Assembly (NCBI RefSeq): GCF_022201045.2
Contig: NC_068563.1
Span: 992,001 to 1,056,000 of the forward strand
DNA length: 64,000 bases
Source: Citrus sinensis
Lineage: Eukaryota > Streptophyta > Magnoliopsida > Sapindales > Rutaceae
Direction: 5' to 3'
The position numbers were made by a program, and so were the translations under genes. The notes beneath the pieces were generated by a model. It ran no database searches and was not told the origin of the DNA. It saw only the letters and a program-made list of their open reading frames with translations. The stretch's first letter is position 1. Each line of letters opens with the position of its first letter. Positions 1 through 11,187 of the stretch are shown piece after piece.

Positions 1-454
1 TTAAGAGATTGATCCAGCGGGTTCCAGGCATAGGCTTGGTACTAACAACTCTGTATTTTCCATTTGGGTTCCACACTTCAATTGAAACTGGCTTCGCCAT
101 TGAAGCTAAGTTGGCAGTTTCAAGTTCCAAGTGCCAAAAACAGAGCGTGTGCTTTGAAAAACAGAGCTTATTTTGTTATGTACTCTGCTATAAAATATAA
201 TTAAGGGGGATGATGATAACGTGTGATGCAGCGCATGATATTAAATTGCAACACCTTTTGAAACCATCGCTATTTTGGACATTCTCTCTTAATCAGAGTT
301 TTGTTTTAACTTGACTGGATTGGATGGGTTACTCTTTGTTCTATCATGGAGTACATGATCCCCTTATTCTTCTAAATATTGATTTATAAGTGTGGAGTAA
401 ATTTTTTTATTATGCTCTGTATTTATGATATAATAGTAGGGATTCAGATTCACG

Positions 455-532
<78 letters not shown>

Positions 533-3346
533 TGTCTACTTAATCGAGTATATCCCAACTAATGTGACATTATTTAATGGTTTTAATGATAGTTAATAAT
601 TAAGTTTTATCATTTTTCATCTAAATAGTGAATTTTTTTTAATAATACATCAGTTATCCTAATTAAACAAGCATAGCATCACTTAATATAAAATATAAAA
701 TTTTAATATTTAAACAACATAAAAAATGAATGGTTTATATTAAGGGATGCAAGTTAATGGGGTAGTTGGATGATCATAGGATGTAGTTTTTTGTAAGCTA
801 GCGGGGTAGTGCTGCTACAAGTTTTTGGACCTCTCAAATTTGTATATTAGACTTTGGATAAAGGTGAAATGGCAACGTAACAGGATGACACGTAAGAGGG
901 TATTTATCCTCTTTCTCAAATGACGGATATACCCATCTTGCGTTTGGACAAGATGAGCCCATGGGCTTTTTGAAATGGTCCTTCTGGGAAATAAACATTA
1001 CTAAATCATGCCATATCGATTGTCCTGTTGCTTGTGACATGAGAGCCGTCGATTTTTTAGGTCATGCATCACAAATTTGTTTGTTTTGGGCCCTTCTGAG
1101 TTTATTCCACCAAGGGCAGGAGTAAGTTGTTGGAAATCACTTCTGTTTGAACACTTGAGAAGAGTTCAAATCTTCGCGCATGTTGTAGTATTTGAGAGCT
1201 GATTTGCCTTAGGAATTAAGATCTTTTCATAATCCGATTTTTTTAAAAAAAAAACTTTGAAGATATCGTGTTATATGTTTTTTAGTAATTATGTATAGTT
1301 AGAATTTACTAATTTTTTTTATTTATTCATTAGCCGCCAACCAGAATTTATTTTTTAAAAGAGTTCAGATCATAAAAAAAAAAAAATCACAATCCTTGAC
1401 TCAGAATTTAAATAAAGAGTGGCATAACATTATTTAATGTGTCATTTGTTAAATGTTTAATAAAATTTTCATAAATTGTTTTGTGAATTAGCTATATTAT
1501 CGTACCATATAATTGATTAATGCCAAATTGGTATAGATAAAATTTGTAAATGTCTAGTTACCGAACATACAGAAAAATATTATCGAGTAGTCCACTGTAC
1601 ATTTTTAAGACTCTCTTAATCAAGCTTAATGAATTGGGTTCAATCGTTAGTTAAGATCCCTGACAATGGGCTCAATCGTCTCGTACAGTTTGGGTGTAAT
1701 ATTTTTAAAATGTTGGGATGATTTTGGAATGCTGTCTAGTTAAGACAATCTGAAAACGGGCTCAATTATTTTGAGGTTACGTTCGTTGATTCATATTTCA
1801 GGGAGGTAGTTATTGGGTTTGGGCTTGACCCCAAAAAGAATTTTGGACTGACATTTGGTTAAACAATTTGGACTTTTTTTTGGGACACTTTTAACTTATC
1901 ACTCATTGATTTCAGACCCATATTTCAAATCCATCTTTTTATTTAAGATTTACTATACATTTATAATCCACTTTATTGTAACATGATGTAATGTTTTATA
2001 ATTACACTTTATTTTAATATGATGTAATGTTCTATAATTACATAGTGTAATGGGCAATTAAGATAATACATGTGGCATTTTTTTTATATTTTTTTTATTT
2101 GATCAATTTGATCGGGTTGAGATTTGTCAAACTGATTTCAATCCGAGATTCACTTAGTTATAGTTTTGCAATCTGTAGTCGAGCTAAGCTTATTAAAAAG
2201 TACAAACCGACCCAAATCGAGTCGATTTGGTTGAATTCACCTGATTTGATCAGTTTTCAGTTTGAAATGCCCATCCCACAAATAATGCATGGCATACTCT
2301 TATCATTTACAATGTTATTTTACCTTCATTTTTAACATTTATCAAGGTGTGTTCCGGCAAACATTGGGCTGAACTTCATATCCTAACAAAGACGTACATC
2401 GGATAGTTTTCGACACGGGCATCAAGTTCCCCCTAAGACAAGCCTATCAACTTTTGCCAAGTGATTACACTCATGTCACTGGACACTAAACAAGAGTGCG
2501 TGATCCTCATTTTGTCTCCTTTCCATTCTTCAACCTCCACCTTTTTAGCCTTTCTAGTGAAATCCACGTGTATTCCACCACCATATGTGTGTGGATATGT
2601 ATACTTATAAAGTTCTTTTTTTTAATTCTTTTTTCCTACATGTCTCTCTCGACAACTATTACAATTAACGACCACGGTATTGAACATACGACAGCCGGCA
2701 GTTATATGAATAGTTCCGCCGAAACAAATCAATTGATGGTTTACTAAAAAAATGTCATTAGATGTGTTATTTACGAAGACAAATGGCTGCAAATTTTGGG
2801 TTTTGCGTGTGGCGAGCACACGTCAACGCGAGGAGAGTACGCGACAGCGCGAGCGGGGGCAGTCAAGCAAGCATAGGAGTGATAAGTGGTTTTGAGCAAG
2901 GTTAGGTGTCAAAATTGGACTTTTCATTTCATTGCGCAAGGCAAATGAAAAGCAAGCAACAATCAGTCGTTTTAGGGGATAAAAATACAAGAAGATCACT
3001 TCACCATCTCATAAATGTCCAACTCCCCCGCCCCCAAAACGCTCAAGCAGCTCCAAAGTTCTTCTCATAGCTCATACCTTTGCCTACTCAACTCCAATTT
3101 CTTTCAATCCACTTGCTCTTCTCCAAATTCCAACCACCCCCATTTATCAACCCCACTCCTTTAGACTTCGGAACCCCATTTAAGCCGCCACTTTCTGGAT
3201 TGAAAATAAAACAAACGCATTAGCAATGTGGACGATGGAAGTTTAAATGATGGTGAGAATAGAGAAAAGATCTAAGTCAATTTCATTTCATCTTGATCAT
3301 TTTTATCAAAATTCAACTCCTTATACCTTAAGTGTGCATTTGTGAG
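1..3346. other. Intergenic, no supported gene
   Basis: AT-rich sequence with short open frames that show no domain or sensible codon pattern. It holds the AAT microsatellite at 455-532, several poly-A/T runs, and a tRNA-like GTTCAAATC motif near 1155 that could be a worn SINE promoter but has no convincing ends. The first 200 bases might be the 3' tail of a gene lying to the left, but nothing proves it. Confidence 0.5.
455..532. repeat. (AAT)n microsatellite
   Basis: About 26 uninterrupted copies of a trinucleotide ATA/AAT unit. Read on the minus strand it gives a meaningless poly-isoleucine frame. Its length and purity suggest it varies between individuals. Confidence 0.97.
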
Positions 3347-4255
3347 CAGGGGCGGATGCAGTGCAGGACCACTGGGGGCTCAAGCCCCCACTGAAAAAAA
3401 TAATATTTTTTTGTTTAAAAGAAAATTTAAAATTTAAAATAGTCCTTGTAAAAATTATTAGATAACCTCATTCTTTAAAATTTAAACTATTATTTTAATA
3501 ATTATAAAGTAATAATTTTACTTAAAAAAATAAAGCCCACAGCCCAAAATATTTATAATCCCAAAATTGAACTGTGAGTGTCAAACTTGTAATTAGGTAT
3601 TGTCTTGAAGAAAAGATGAAGTTGCAGACATCAGTTATGTTCTTTATTCTCATAATCGGAGTGAAAAAAACGAAATGAGAAGGAGCCAGGAGGGGGGTGA
3701 TTTATTAATTGTTGTGGGCTTGAGTGGGTGGGACGTGAGACCGACTTGCCTTTACATCAATTTTGCATAAGATAAACATATTCTTTTCATTTTTTTTAAA
3801 TTAAGTTAATAATTTCGTATTTTATTTTTTGTTCACATGTCAACACATCTCTATATAAATTATAATTGTTCAAGTGACTAATTCTACTCTTTATAATTTC
3901 TTTTTTTAGTGATTTTGTTTATAACTATTAGTAAATTAATTTTTTCAATTGTAATTAATTTTTTTTACGTAAGTACTCATATATATAATTTTGACCAATG
4001 AAATTTATGAAGAATGAACTTCGGAATCGGATGGGAGATGAATGGATGAATGATAATTTGATTGTTTGTGTAGAAAAAGATGTATTTAATAGTATTGATA
4101 ATGAGTCTATTGCACAATGTTTTCAGAATATAAAATCACGTAGAGAATAATTGTAAGTGGGTTACCAAAAATTTTATATATTTAAGTTTCAATTTTTACA
4201 TTTTGTTGTTATTTAATTTAGCCCCCGGTAAATTATTTTTCTAAATCCGCCACTG
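3347..4255 (+). mobile_element. Deleted hAT-superfamily DNA transposon
   Basis: The 909-bp element has imperfect terminal inverted repeats, CAGGGGCGGATGCAG at the left and the complement of CAGTGGCGGATTTAG at the right. Sub-terminal GGGGGCT blocks follow at both ends. It is flanked by an 8-bp direct repeat, TTTGTGAG (3339-3346) and GTTGTGAG (4256-4263), matching at 7 of 8 positions; 8 bp is the hAT target-site length. The interior keeps the last part of the transposase gene (3998-4150), but most of the coding region is gone, so it is non-autonomous. The one TSD mismatch and several TIR mismatches suggest a moderately old insertion. Confidence 0.85.
3998..4150 (+). pseudogene. hAT transposase C-terminal remnant
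   Basis: The frame of 50 codons plus stop begins M-K-F-M-K-N-E-L-R-N-R-M-G-D-E-W and ends Q-N-I-K-S-R-R-E-stop. This is the very end of the plant TTF-type/hAT-dimerisation transposase family, whose usual C-terminus runs '..LRNRMGDE..' and then '..FQNMK.RR'. The frame is open throughout the remnant, but the zinc finger, the catalytic DDE core and most of the dimerisation region are absent. It lies just inside the right end of the hAT element, as expected for an internally deleted copy. The family call rests on remembered motif similarity. Confidence 0.8.
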
Positions 4256-4263
4256 GTTGTGAG

Positions 4264-4327
4264 AGGCAACTGTTGAGTTATATTATAAGTAACTAGTCAC
4301 TTAAGGAAGTCTAGGGTGATTAAAAGT

Positions 4328-4395
<68 letters not shown>

Positions 4396-4991
4396 TTTTA
4401 TAATTTTATAAACATTTCAAGAAATTTCTCTCACCTATAAAGATCATCAAATTATCAAAATTTTAAAAAAACTATATGCAAAACAAGTCCAACGAGAAGC
4501 TATCATTTTCTCACTCATGTGGCTAGTGGTTTGACTCCTTCACATGTATTTGCAAAAATTGATTCTCTTCTAAACTTTTAGAAATAAACTCAAGTGTTTT
4601 CTATCTAAAAGTTTAGGAAAATTCTATCGCCCAATTAATCTAACAAGTTCTAATAGATTTTAATTGTAAATATTCATAAAATAAAATATAATTTTATATT
4701 CAAATCGACGGGTCACATAAGATAACATAATTATTAGATAGTGTAATATAAAATATAAAATAAAAATTAATACCTCACAAATGCTAAATGATTATTAGTG
4801 ATACATAATTTGAGATACAAAATTTATATCTTCATCTCTGTAATATTATTGTACAAAATAATAAGAATATGATTTTAAAAAAAGTACAATTTAAATTCGA
4901 AATCTCATTTCACGTGGTATGTGGTGTGTGTGCGTAATTAATAAATTTAAAAAAAAATCAAAATCAAAATAATTGAAGGCGGGGTTAGGCC

Positions 4992-5022
<31 letters not shown>

Positions 5023-5162
5023 AAAAAAAGAAAGGAAAACAAAATCAACAATATAATTCATTCGAACTCAGTAACCCCGGTATTCTCTCTTTCATCTCTT
5101 TGCTAAAACTTTATCCGCTTCTGACCATCTCCCTCAATTTCCAGAAACTCTCCGAAGAAGCC
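4264..5162. other. Upstream region of the metal-transporter gene
   Basis: AT-rich spacer with no gene. It contains a TA/TAA microsatellite (4332-4394) and a shorter TA run at about 4995-5014. The TA run is followed by TTATATAAAA about 140 bp before the start codon, which is a plausible TATA region for the downstream gene. A pyrimidine-rich leader (CTCTCTTTC...) precedes the ATG. Confidence 0.5.
4332..4394. repeat. (TA)n(TAA)n compound microsatellite
   Basis: About 20 TA units pass directly into about 8 TAA units with no interruption. Confidence 0.95.
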
Positions 5163-7393
5163 ATGGAGAGGCTTCTGTATTCATCTTCTCCAACTCATTT
5201 CACCAAAACCCATCTCAAGTTTTCGCCTTTCCGCTCTCGACTCTCCCCCATTGACTCACCTAAACTCGCTTTTCTCTGTTCTTTGCGCTCCGAGTCCAAG
5301 CGGGTCGGCTCAGTTTCTTGCAAATACGAAAACCCATCTCATTTTTCTCATCCATCTTCATCAGAGTTGAATGATTCCCGTTCTCTGACTCCTCATCGAG
5401 TTGACTCACCGAATGAGTCAATGCCGAGTTCGAATTTTCTCAAGCAGATCGCAAAAAGAACTACTGAGGGGAAAAAGGTACTTTTTTAATTCTAACATTT
5501 TTTTTATTGTTTGTGGCTGTTTTTTATTTCTGTGAAATGATCATGGGTTCGGGTTAAATTTAGATTTGATGCGTTGATTTTAATGAATGGAATGCGATAT
5601 TTGTGTCGATTGATTCTATGTTTAATGAATTATTTGTATTTGTGGTGAATTGGATATTTGTTGGTGTGTAATCGGCTGTTTGGTTGGTAGGAAAATTGAG
5701 AGGAAAGAGGAAGGTGAAAATAAAATTTGGAGCCTTTTGAGATAGAAATGGTAATGAAATGTAAAGTTGTAGAATTAGACACTCACGGTGTATGTAATTC
5801 AGAATATGGAGCATAAATATGATAGAATCTGAAATCCTTTCCAATTTATAATGAATTGTAACTTCAAAGATTTTTAATATGAAGCACTCCTTGATAGTAA
5901 TGTAAAGATCAAATTTTCCAGTTCAATAGTGGTTAGATGCTTTCATTAGATTATTGGGTTTAGAATTAGATTAATTTTATGTTTTCTTCCATAGTGATAT
6001 GAGCTAAATTGGCTTTGTTTCAGAAGCACTTACCACACCCTTTATTGAGGTGTACGTGTATTGTGAAGTATAATATGCAGTGGTGTCAGCATTTAACTTA
6101 TTGTTATTGTTAGTCTTTGATTGTGAAGAACCCACACCAAAAAGCAATGAGAAACACTCATGTATTAGAGATTTTGCAGTAGTGGCTAATTCTTGTAACT
6201 CTTTTTGAGTTTTTTGATGTCCAACAGTTGTGAGTTTTTTAAGAGATTGTTATACTAGCACACGTGGAATTTTACATGCATCCGAAAAAGCGGTGAATAT
6301 TTATCTCTGTTATTGCTTCAGCTCCATTACAGCATGAACAAATGCATAGCCCTGTGGGCGCTTATCTGTATAACTACATCCCTGTTATATCACAGGCTTA
6401 CATAGAATTAACAAATTTTGTTATTGGTATTCTTTGGAGTAGGTTGGATTTGAATAGAATTTGCATGATCCAATTGTTTAAATCTGTTCAATGATTATGT
6501 TTTTCTTTGGAGACAAAATTTACAAAAATTACCATATTGTGTGCTTTTTTCAGGCAATTGCTGCTGGAACACTTGTAGCACTTTCTGCTGCTATTGTTTT
6601 CTTGATCCACCCAGTTTTTGCACCAGCTGCTTTTGCAACTTTTCAAACGGCAGCTAGGACTGGGGGACCTGCAGCTGCTGCTGTTGGGAGCAGGCTGATC
6701 CGGACTGAATTATTAAGTAGTGCATGGACTGGTTTCTTTGCTGGTTGCTTACACACCCTTTCAGGTCCCGACCACCTTGCTGCTTTGGCTCCACTCTCAA
6801 TTGGCCGTACCCGAATGGAAAGTGCTGCAGTTGGAGCTCTTTGGGGCTGTGGCCATGATGCTGGCCAGGTTATCTTTGGGCTACTATTTCTACTTCTAAA
6901 GGATAGGCTCCACATTGAAGTCATCCGAACTTGGGGCACTAGAGTGGTGGGAATGACTCTACTTGTTATTGGTGCTATGGGTATTAAGGAAGCTTCTGAA
7001 GTCCCCACTCCATGCGTTGCCCTAGAAAATGGTGAGTGTGATGTTAGTGTTTATGAGGCTCTTGAGAATCCTGCAGTTGGAAAAAAGAAGGTTGGTTTTG
7101 CTACATTTGCCACTGGAATTGTTCACGGATTGCAACCAGATGCACTGATGATGGTCTTGCCTGCACTTGCTTTGCCTTCTCGCTTGGCTGGTGCTGCCTT
7201 TCTCATCATGTTCTTACTTGGGACTGTAGTTGCAATGGGAAGCTATACAGTGTTTATAGGTTCATGTAGTCAAGCTTTAAAGGATAGGATACCCAGAATT
7301 ACTGAGAAACTCACCTGGGCATCTTCTCTTGTGGCAATTGCTCTCGGATTTGCCATTCTCATTAGCCAATTTTTTGGATATAGCTTGTACTAA
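5163..7393 (+). CDS. Plastid NicO/UreH-type metal (nickel/cobalt family) transporter
   Basis: Two exons, 5163-5477 and 6554-7393, join in phase 0 across a GT-AG intron to give 384 residues. The first ~100 residues are rich in Ser, Leu and Pro with few acids, like a plastid transit peptide. Hydrophobic membrane segments then begin (..GTLVALSAAIVFLI..). Family marks are H-x5-D-H in CLHTLSGPDH (about residues 172-179), GCGHDAG near 206, and a second half carrying HGLQPDA. This matches the plant 'high-affinity nickel-transport family' (At2g16800/At4g35080 type). The real substrate in plants is not shown by the sequence. The start was chosen because ATG 5163 opens the transit peptide; the frame is also open upstream but without a better ATG. 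Confidence 0.9.
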
Positions 7394-8393
7394 TCCATCT
7401 GACTAAGTATCAACATTCGCATTTTGCAAGCTTCTCTTTAGCATTAGGAAGATCTTGGAAAGGATTATTCAATTTGTCTACTACAACTCTACAAGGGTTC
7501 ATTTGCATGGTGTCTTGTGTAAGTGAGAATCGGTATCTTTACAATCTCATTTCAAATTTCCTCTTGTAATCCACAGACTGCACTAAAAATTCTGGGTCTT
7601 GTCTGAAGTCAGAAGCATACCGTGTTTCTTAGGAAGGCAAGGATTCTAAATTAAGCTATTTGAATATCTTGTTTGCTAAGTAAAACTTAAAATCTTGCAC
7701 ACTCCTTACTGTTGCGTGCAGTTTTAATTTCTTCCAGTTTTCAAGAACTAAGAATTTAGTCGGTTTCTTTGACTTATAATGTAAAAAAGCAACGAGGAAA
7801 ACATAAAATCATCAAGGGTTGAAAATTCATCATTCTAATTGATATTGAGCAAAACTGCTGTGGAAAGTCATCGTCGCTATGAAATGAAATAAACATAAGT
7901 TTGATATAAATAGCAAAGATATTATAAATTTATACGAGTGTGAAATAAATCTACTTAATTTTAAAAACAATCTACAACTTCCAATTTCAATATCAATCAG
8001 AGCATAAATCACTAAATTTAGAACGCAAAACGAGTGGTTATTAAACAAATCTTTAAACCCAAAAGGAGATCCCAGTATCCACAGGGGGCTAAAAAAAAAA
8101 AAATTCCTGGAACCATGCTCATTTCAAATTGTTGCTGGCTTTCCAAAAATGCAAATGCCACCTTGTTTCCCATAATTCATGGAATGCACATACTTGATGG
8201 AAACCAAAAGAAAACCAAGTTGCCTAAGTGTGTCTAATCCCTCTTTAGAGAAACATCAAATCAAATCAACAAAAATAAGTTAGTGATCCCATCCCATCTG
8301 CCGCGCTCAACATGTGAGCTTCAGTGCGAAATAATAGACACCTTAGCACTAACCACTTGTAGATTCTTCAGTAATAGAAAAAGTCGATGAATA
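7394..8393. other. Spacer between two convergent genes
   Basis: Holds the 3' UTR of the transporter gene and that of the PI-synthase gene, which end tail to tail. No coding signal was found; a run of A lies near 8091-8102. Confidence 0.6.
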
Positions 8394-11187
8394 TTAAGGC
8401 TTCTGCTTCTTCTCGATGTCGTAATGCACACACACATCTGCTGCTGTCTTCATCTGGAACCATGAAATCAAGTTTTATTTTGAACAGTCAAGATCATATA
8501 ATAGGCCAACTATATAACAAAAAGGATCAACCAATTCTCTCCAATCACATAAATTCACTTTGAATAGATGACTATTAGAGGTCGAAGTCAAAAATTCGTG
8601 CAAGAATGTGGATCCCATTTCGGTTCTTTATCAGCCAGACTTAGTTAAATTACAATCTGAAATAAACATAATCTAATGACTCACACGGTATAAGCTCGTA
8701 CAACTTTATCTATAGAAGCTTGGATTCAAACTACCATCACTTCATATAAAAGAATGAGATCAATTGCAATACTGTCCATCCTTTGCCACAATTTGGGCTC
8801 ACCAATCAAATAAATGCAATACCTATTGATATATCTTGTGAACTCATTGAACTAGCTAGGTGCATTTTTTTTTTCTCTACAGTCCTGGATAAATTATTAT
8901 TCCCAGGGAAAAGGAAATAAAATAAACCAAGTGAAAGTAGTGAAAATGGACATCTCAATCAAATAGTCAATAGCCCATTTAACATACACAAGGTTATATG
9001 CCGACTTTTACATATTGACAGTGTGCGAATCTACCACACATCCACAGTACTATAATTTCAAATTTTCATACCAATTTTCGACGCCAATAAATTTGTTGAT
9101 AGTCATAAAATTACTGAAAAAGAAAAATTAGGATACACAATAGTTTCTATTAGAATTGAGTTCAAGCATCTACCTGTATAACATTGACCACTTGCTTGAT
9201 TGCCCATCCAAATAAACTCAAAGCAACTAGAATGGAAAGAAGAGAACCCTGTTGCAAAGAACTCCCAACAACCTGAAGGAGGAAGTAGTTCAGAGACCAA
9301 GCAACAATGACAATCTTTCTACAAATTGGACAGACTAAAACTGGTAACTGAATGAGAACTTACATCCACCAGACTTTCACTCTGAGTGTCCACAATAAGA
9401 AATAGGATTAAGTAAAGTACCTGCCGGGTGGAACAGATGAATCAAGAAACAATTATTAATAAAATTTGTAAAAGAAAATTTTTTTCCCTAAGGCAAATAG
9501 TGCGTGAAAGCTACACATTACCTCACATGCCACACAACAATAACCCATAAATATTCGGTTCCCGTAGTAAGCCTTGAAAAGCCAATTTGTGCTGTCTTTT
9601 ACATCTTTATGACTAGTTTTGCCTGTCAAGAAGGTACTGCAACAAAGATCCAGAAGGGTAGGTATGGTTCCGAACAAAATAAACACTTTCAGCAAAAGAA
9701 ACATCTGAATACAATCGAGTCATTTCAGGTTACCTGTACATCTGCAGCCAGTGGCTACCAATATCCAGTGCAAGCAATGACACAAAAACCAACCCAGGCC
9801 TGCAGAAAAATCCTATCAAATGGATCAGTTGTGCGAACATTTTAAATATTAATTGAACATGATAAGATAAACATCTAATAAACTCTCACCTATATACTTG
9901 GGATAGTATAGCCAGCAGAGAAGCTGTGCTAATCCTGACATACAAAACATTATCGATAAAAATAGGTAGAAAAGCACACCCATATAATTTAATGTTCTAC
10001 AAGTTTCAGAAAAAGAATGAAGTGAGTCTGATAAAGAGAGAGAGAGAGAGTGAGAGACAGAGATTACCTATCTGTTACCATGTCCAATACAGCTCCAAAG
10101 GTCGAAACTGAACTAAGAAGAAGATAAATAAGTCATAGGTATTAGTTATTATTAGCTACCAGTTTCTGCTCTTCAAAAAATAAAAATGCCATATAGTATT
10201 ACAAAACCTTAGGAACAATTTACAAACTGGTTGTCAAATGGAATAAAGAAACTGGGAATAGAATTTCAAGAATACGAGTATTTGCAATACAGAAGAAACC
10301 TTCAATCAAGGAAATAACAAGGCCTGTCTCATTGGCAATAATTAATAGACCGAGTTTTCTAAGAGAAAAGCGCATAACTTCAGGATTTCTGGTTCTCTTC
10401 AGTTAACTAGAGCAAAACATAACACACAAAGGAAATTCAAAAGCAAGTCCCTAGATCATAAAAGCAATAGAAAATTGGCTATTACTCCAATTTGAGAAAC
10501 AAAACACAATGGCCCATATCTCACTATGACAATGTAGGTCTAGCCCTGGATAGATTAAGAAACCAAAAAGGACTCACCAAGGCAACAAGAATTTTTTGAC
10601 GACAACTATAACTTTGAATGTTACAAATTGACAAAAAGTAAGGAGCCCCATTTACTTTTTTTGTAACAACAAAATAAAAGAACTCCAAGTTCACACAAAT
10701 TAACCACATACACTCAGAAGACATGCATTTAGCATCTCAATTAGCTTCAATGCTTGAAGCCATTGCATACCTTGATTGAATTTGCGAGCACACCAACCAT
10801 CAATGGCATCACATACAAAGCTGAAACCAATGAACAATCACATTACACTCTTAGCACTATAATATCAAAAACTACAAAGCTTGAAACCACTTCTTATATA
10901 GATTCTCACCTGATAAAGTAAAGAACAGAGAAGAGCCATTTGTTAGAGAAACAGACGCCAAATGCATAGCAATTCAATAGAACTCTTGCATAACCTTACA
11001 TTACCAATTCATCAAACAAACAAATCAAACCCACGAAGCCATAACCAATCAAAATGTCAAGTTTTGCATACAATAAACAAGATTAATTAATGCAAGAAGA
11101 TAAGAGCTTACCAATTATATTTGGAATGTAGAGGTACACAGATAATTTTCTGAGCCTTGGTGTTAATTTTTTGGAACTTTTGGCCAT
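8394..11187 (-). CDS. PIS: Phosphatidylinositol synthase (CDP-diacylglycerol-inositol 3-phosphatidyltransferase)
   Basis: Makes phosphatidylinositol from CDP-diacylglycerol and myo-inositol, typically in the ER membrane. Ten exons were read on the minus strand: 11187-11112, 10994-10910, 10820-10771, 10107-10068, 9934-9890, 9799-9734, 9636-9522, 9420-9364, 9272-9174 and 8453-8394. They sum to 693 nt, or 230 residues, close to the ~227 of plant PIS. The CDP-alcohol phosphotransferase signature D-G-x2-A-R-x8-G-x3-D-x3-D is complete, with D61, G62, A65, R66, G75, D79 and D83, and is split over exons 3 and 4. Several hydrophobic segments follow, and the C-terminus is Lys-rich (EKKQKP), like an ER-type tail. 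The short exons escape simple ORF searches. A 5'-UTR intron near 11220-11360 is possible. Confidence 0.93.

Noticed and set aside
364-558. Poly-isoleucine protein frame
   Set aside because: It is a translation of the AAT microsatellite.
1090-1400. Possible SINE with a GTTCAAATC box near 1155 and a poly-A at 1374
   Set aside because: One matching box and an A run are too common in AT-rich DNA; no duplication flanks it.
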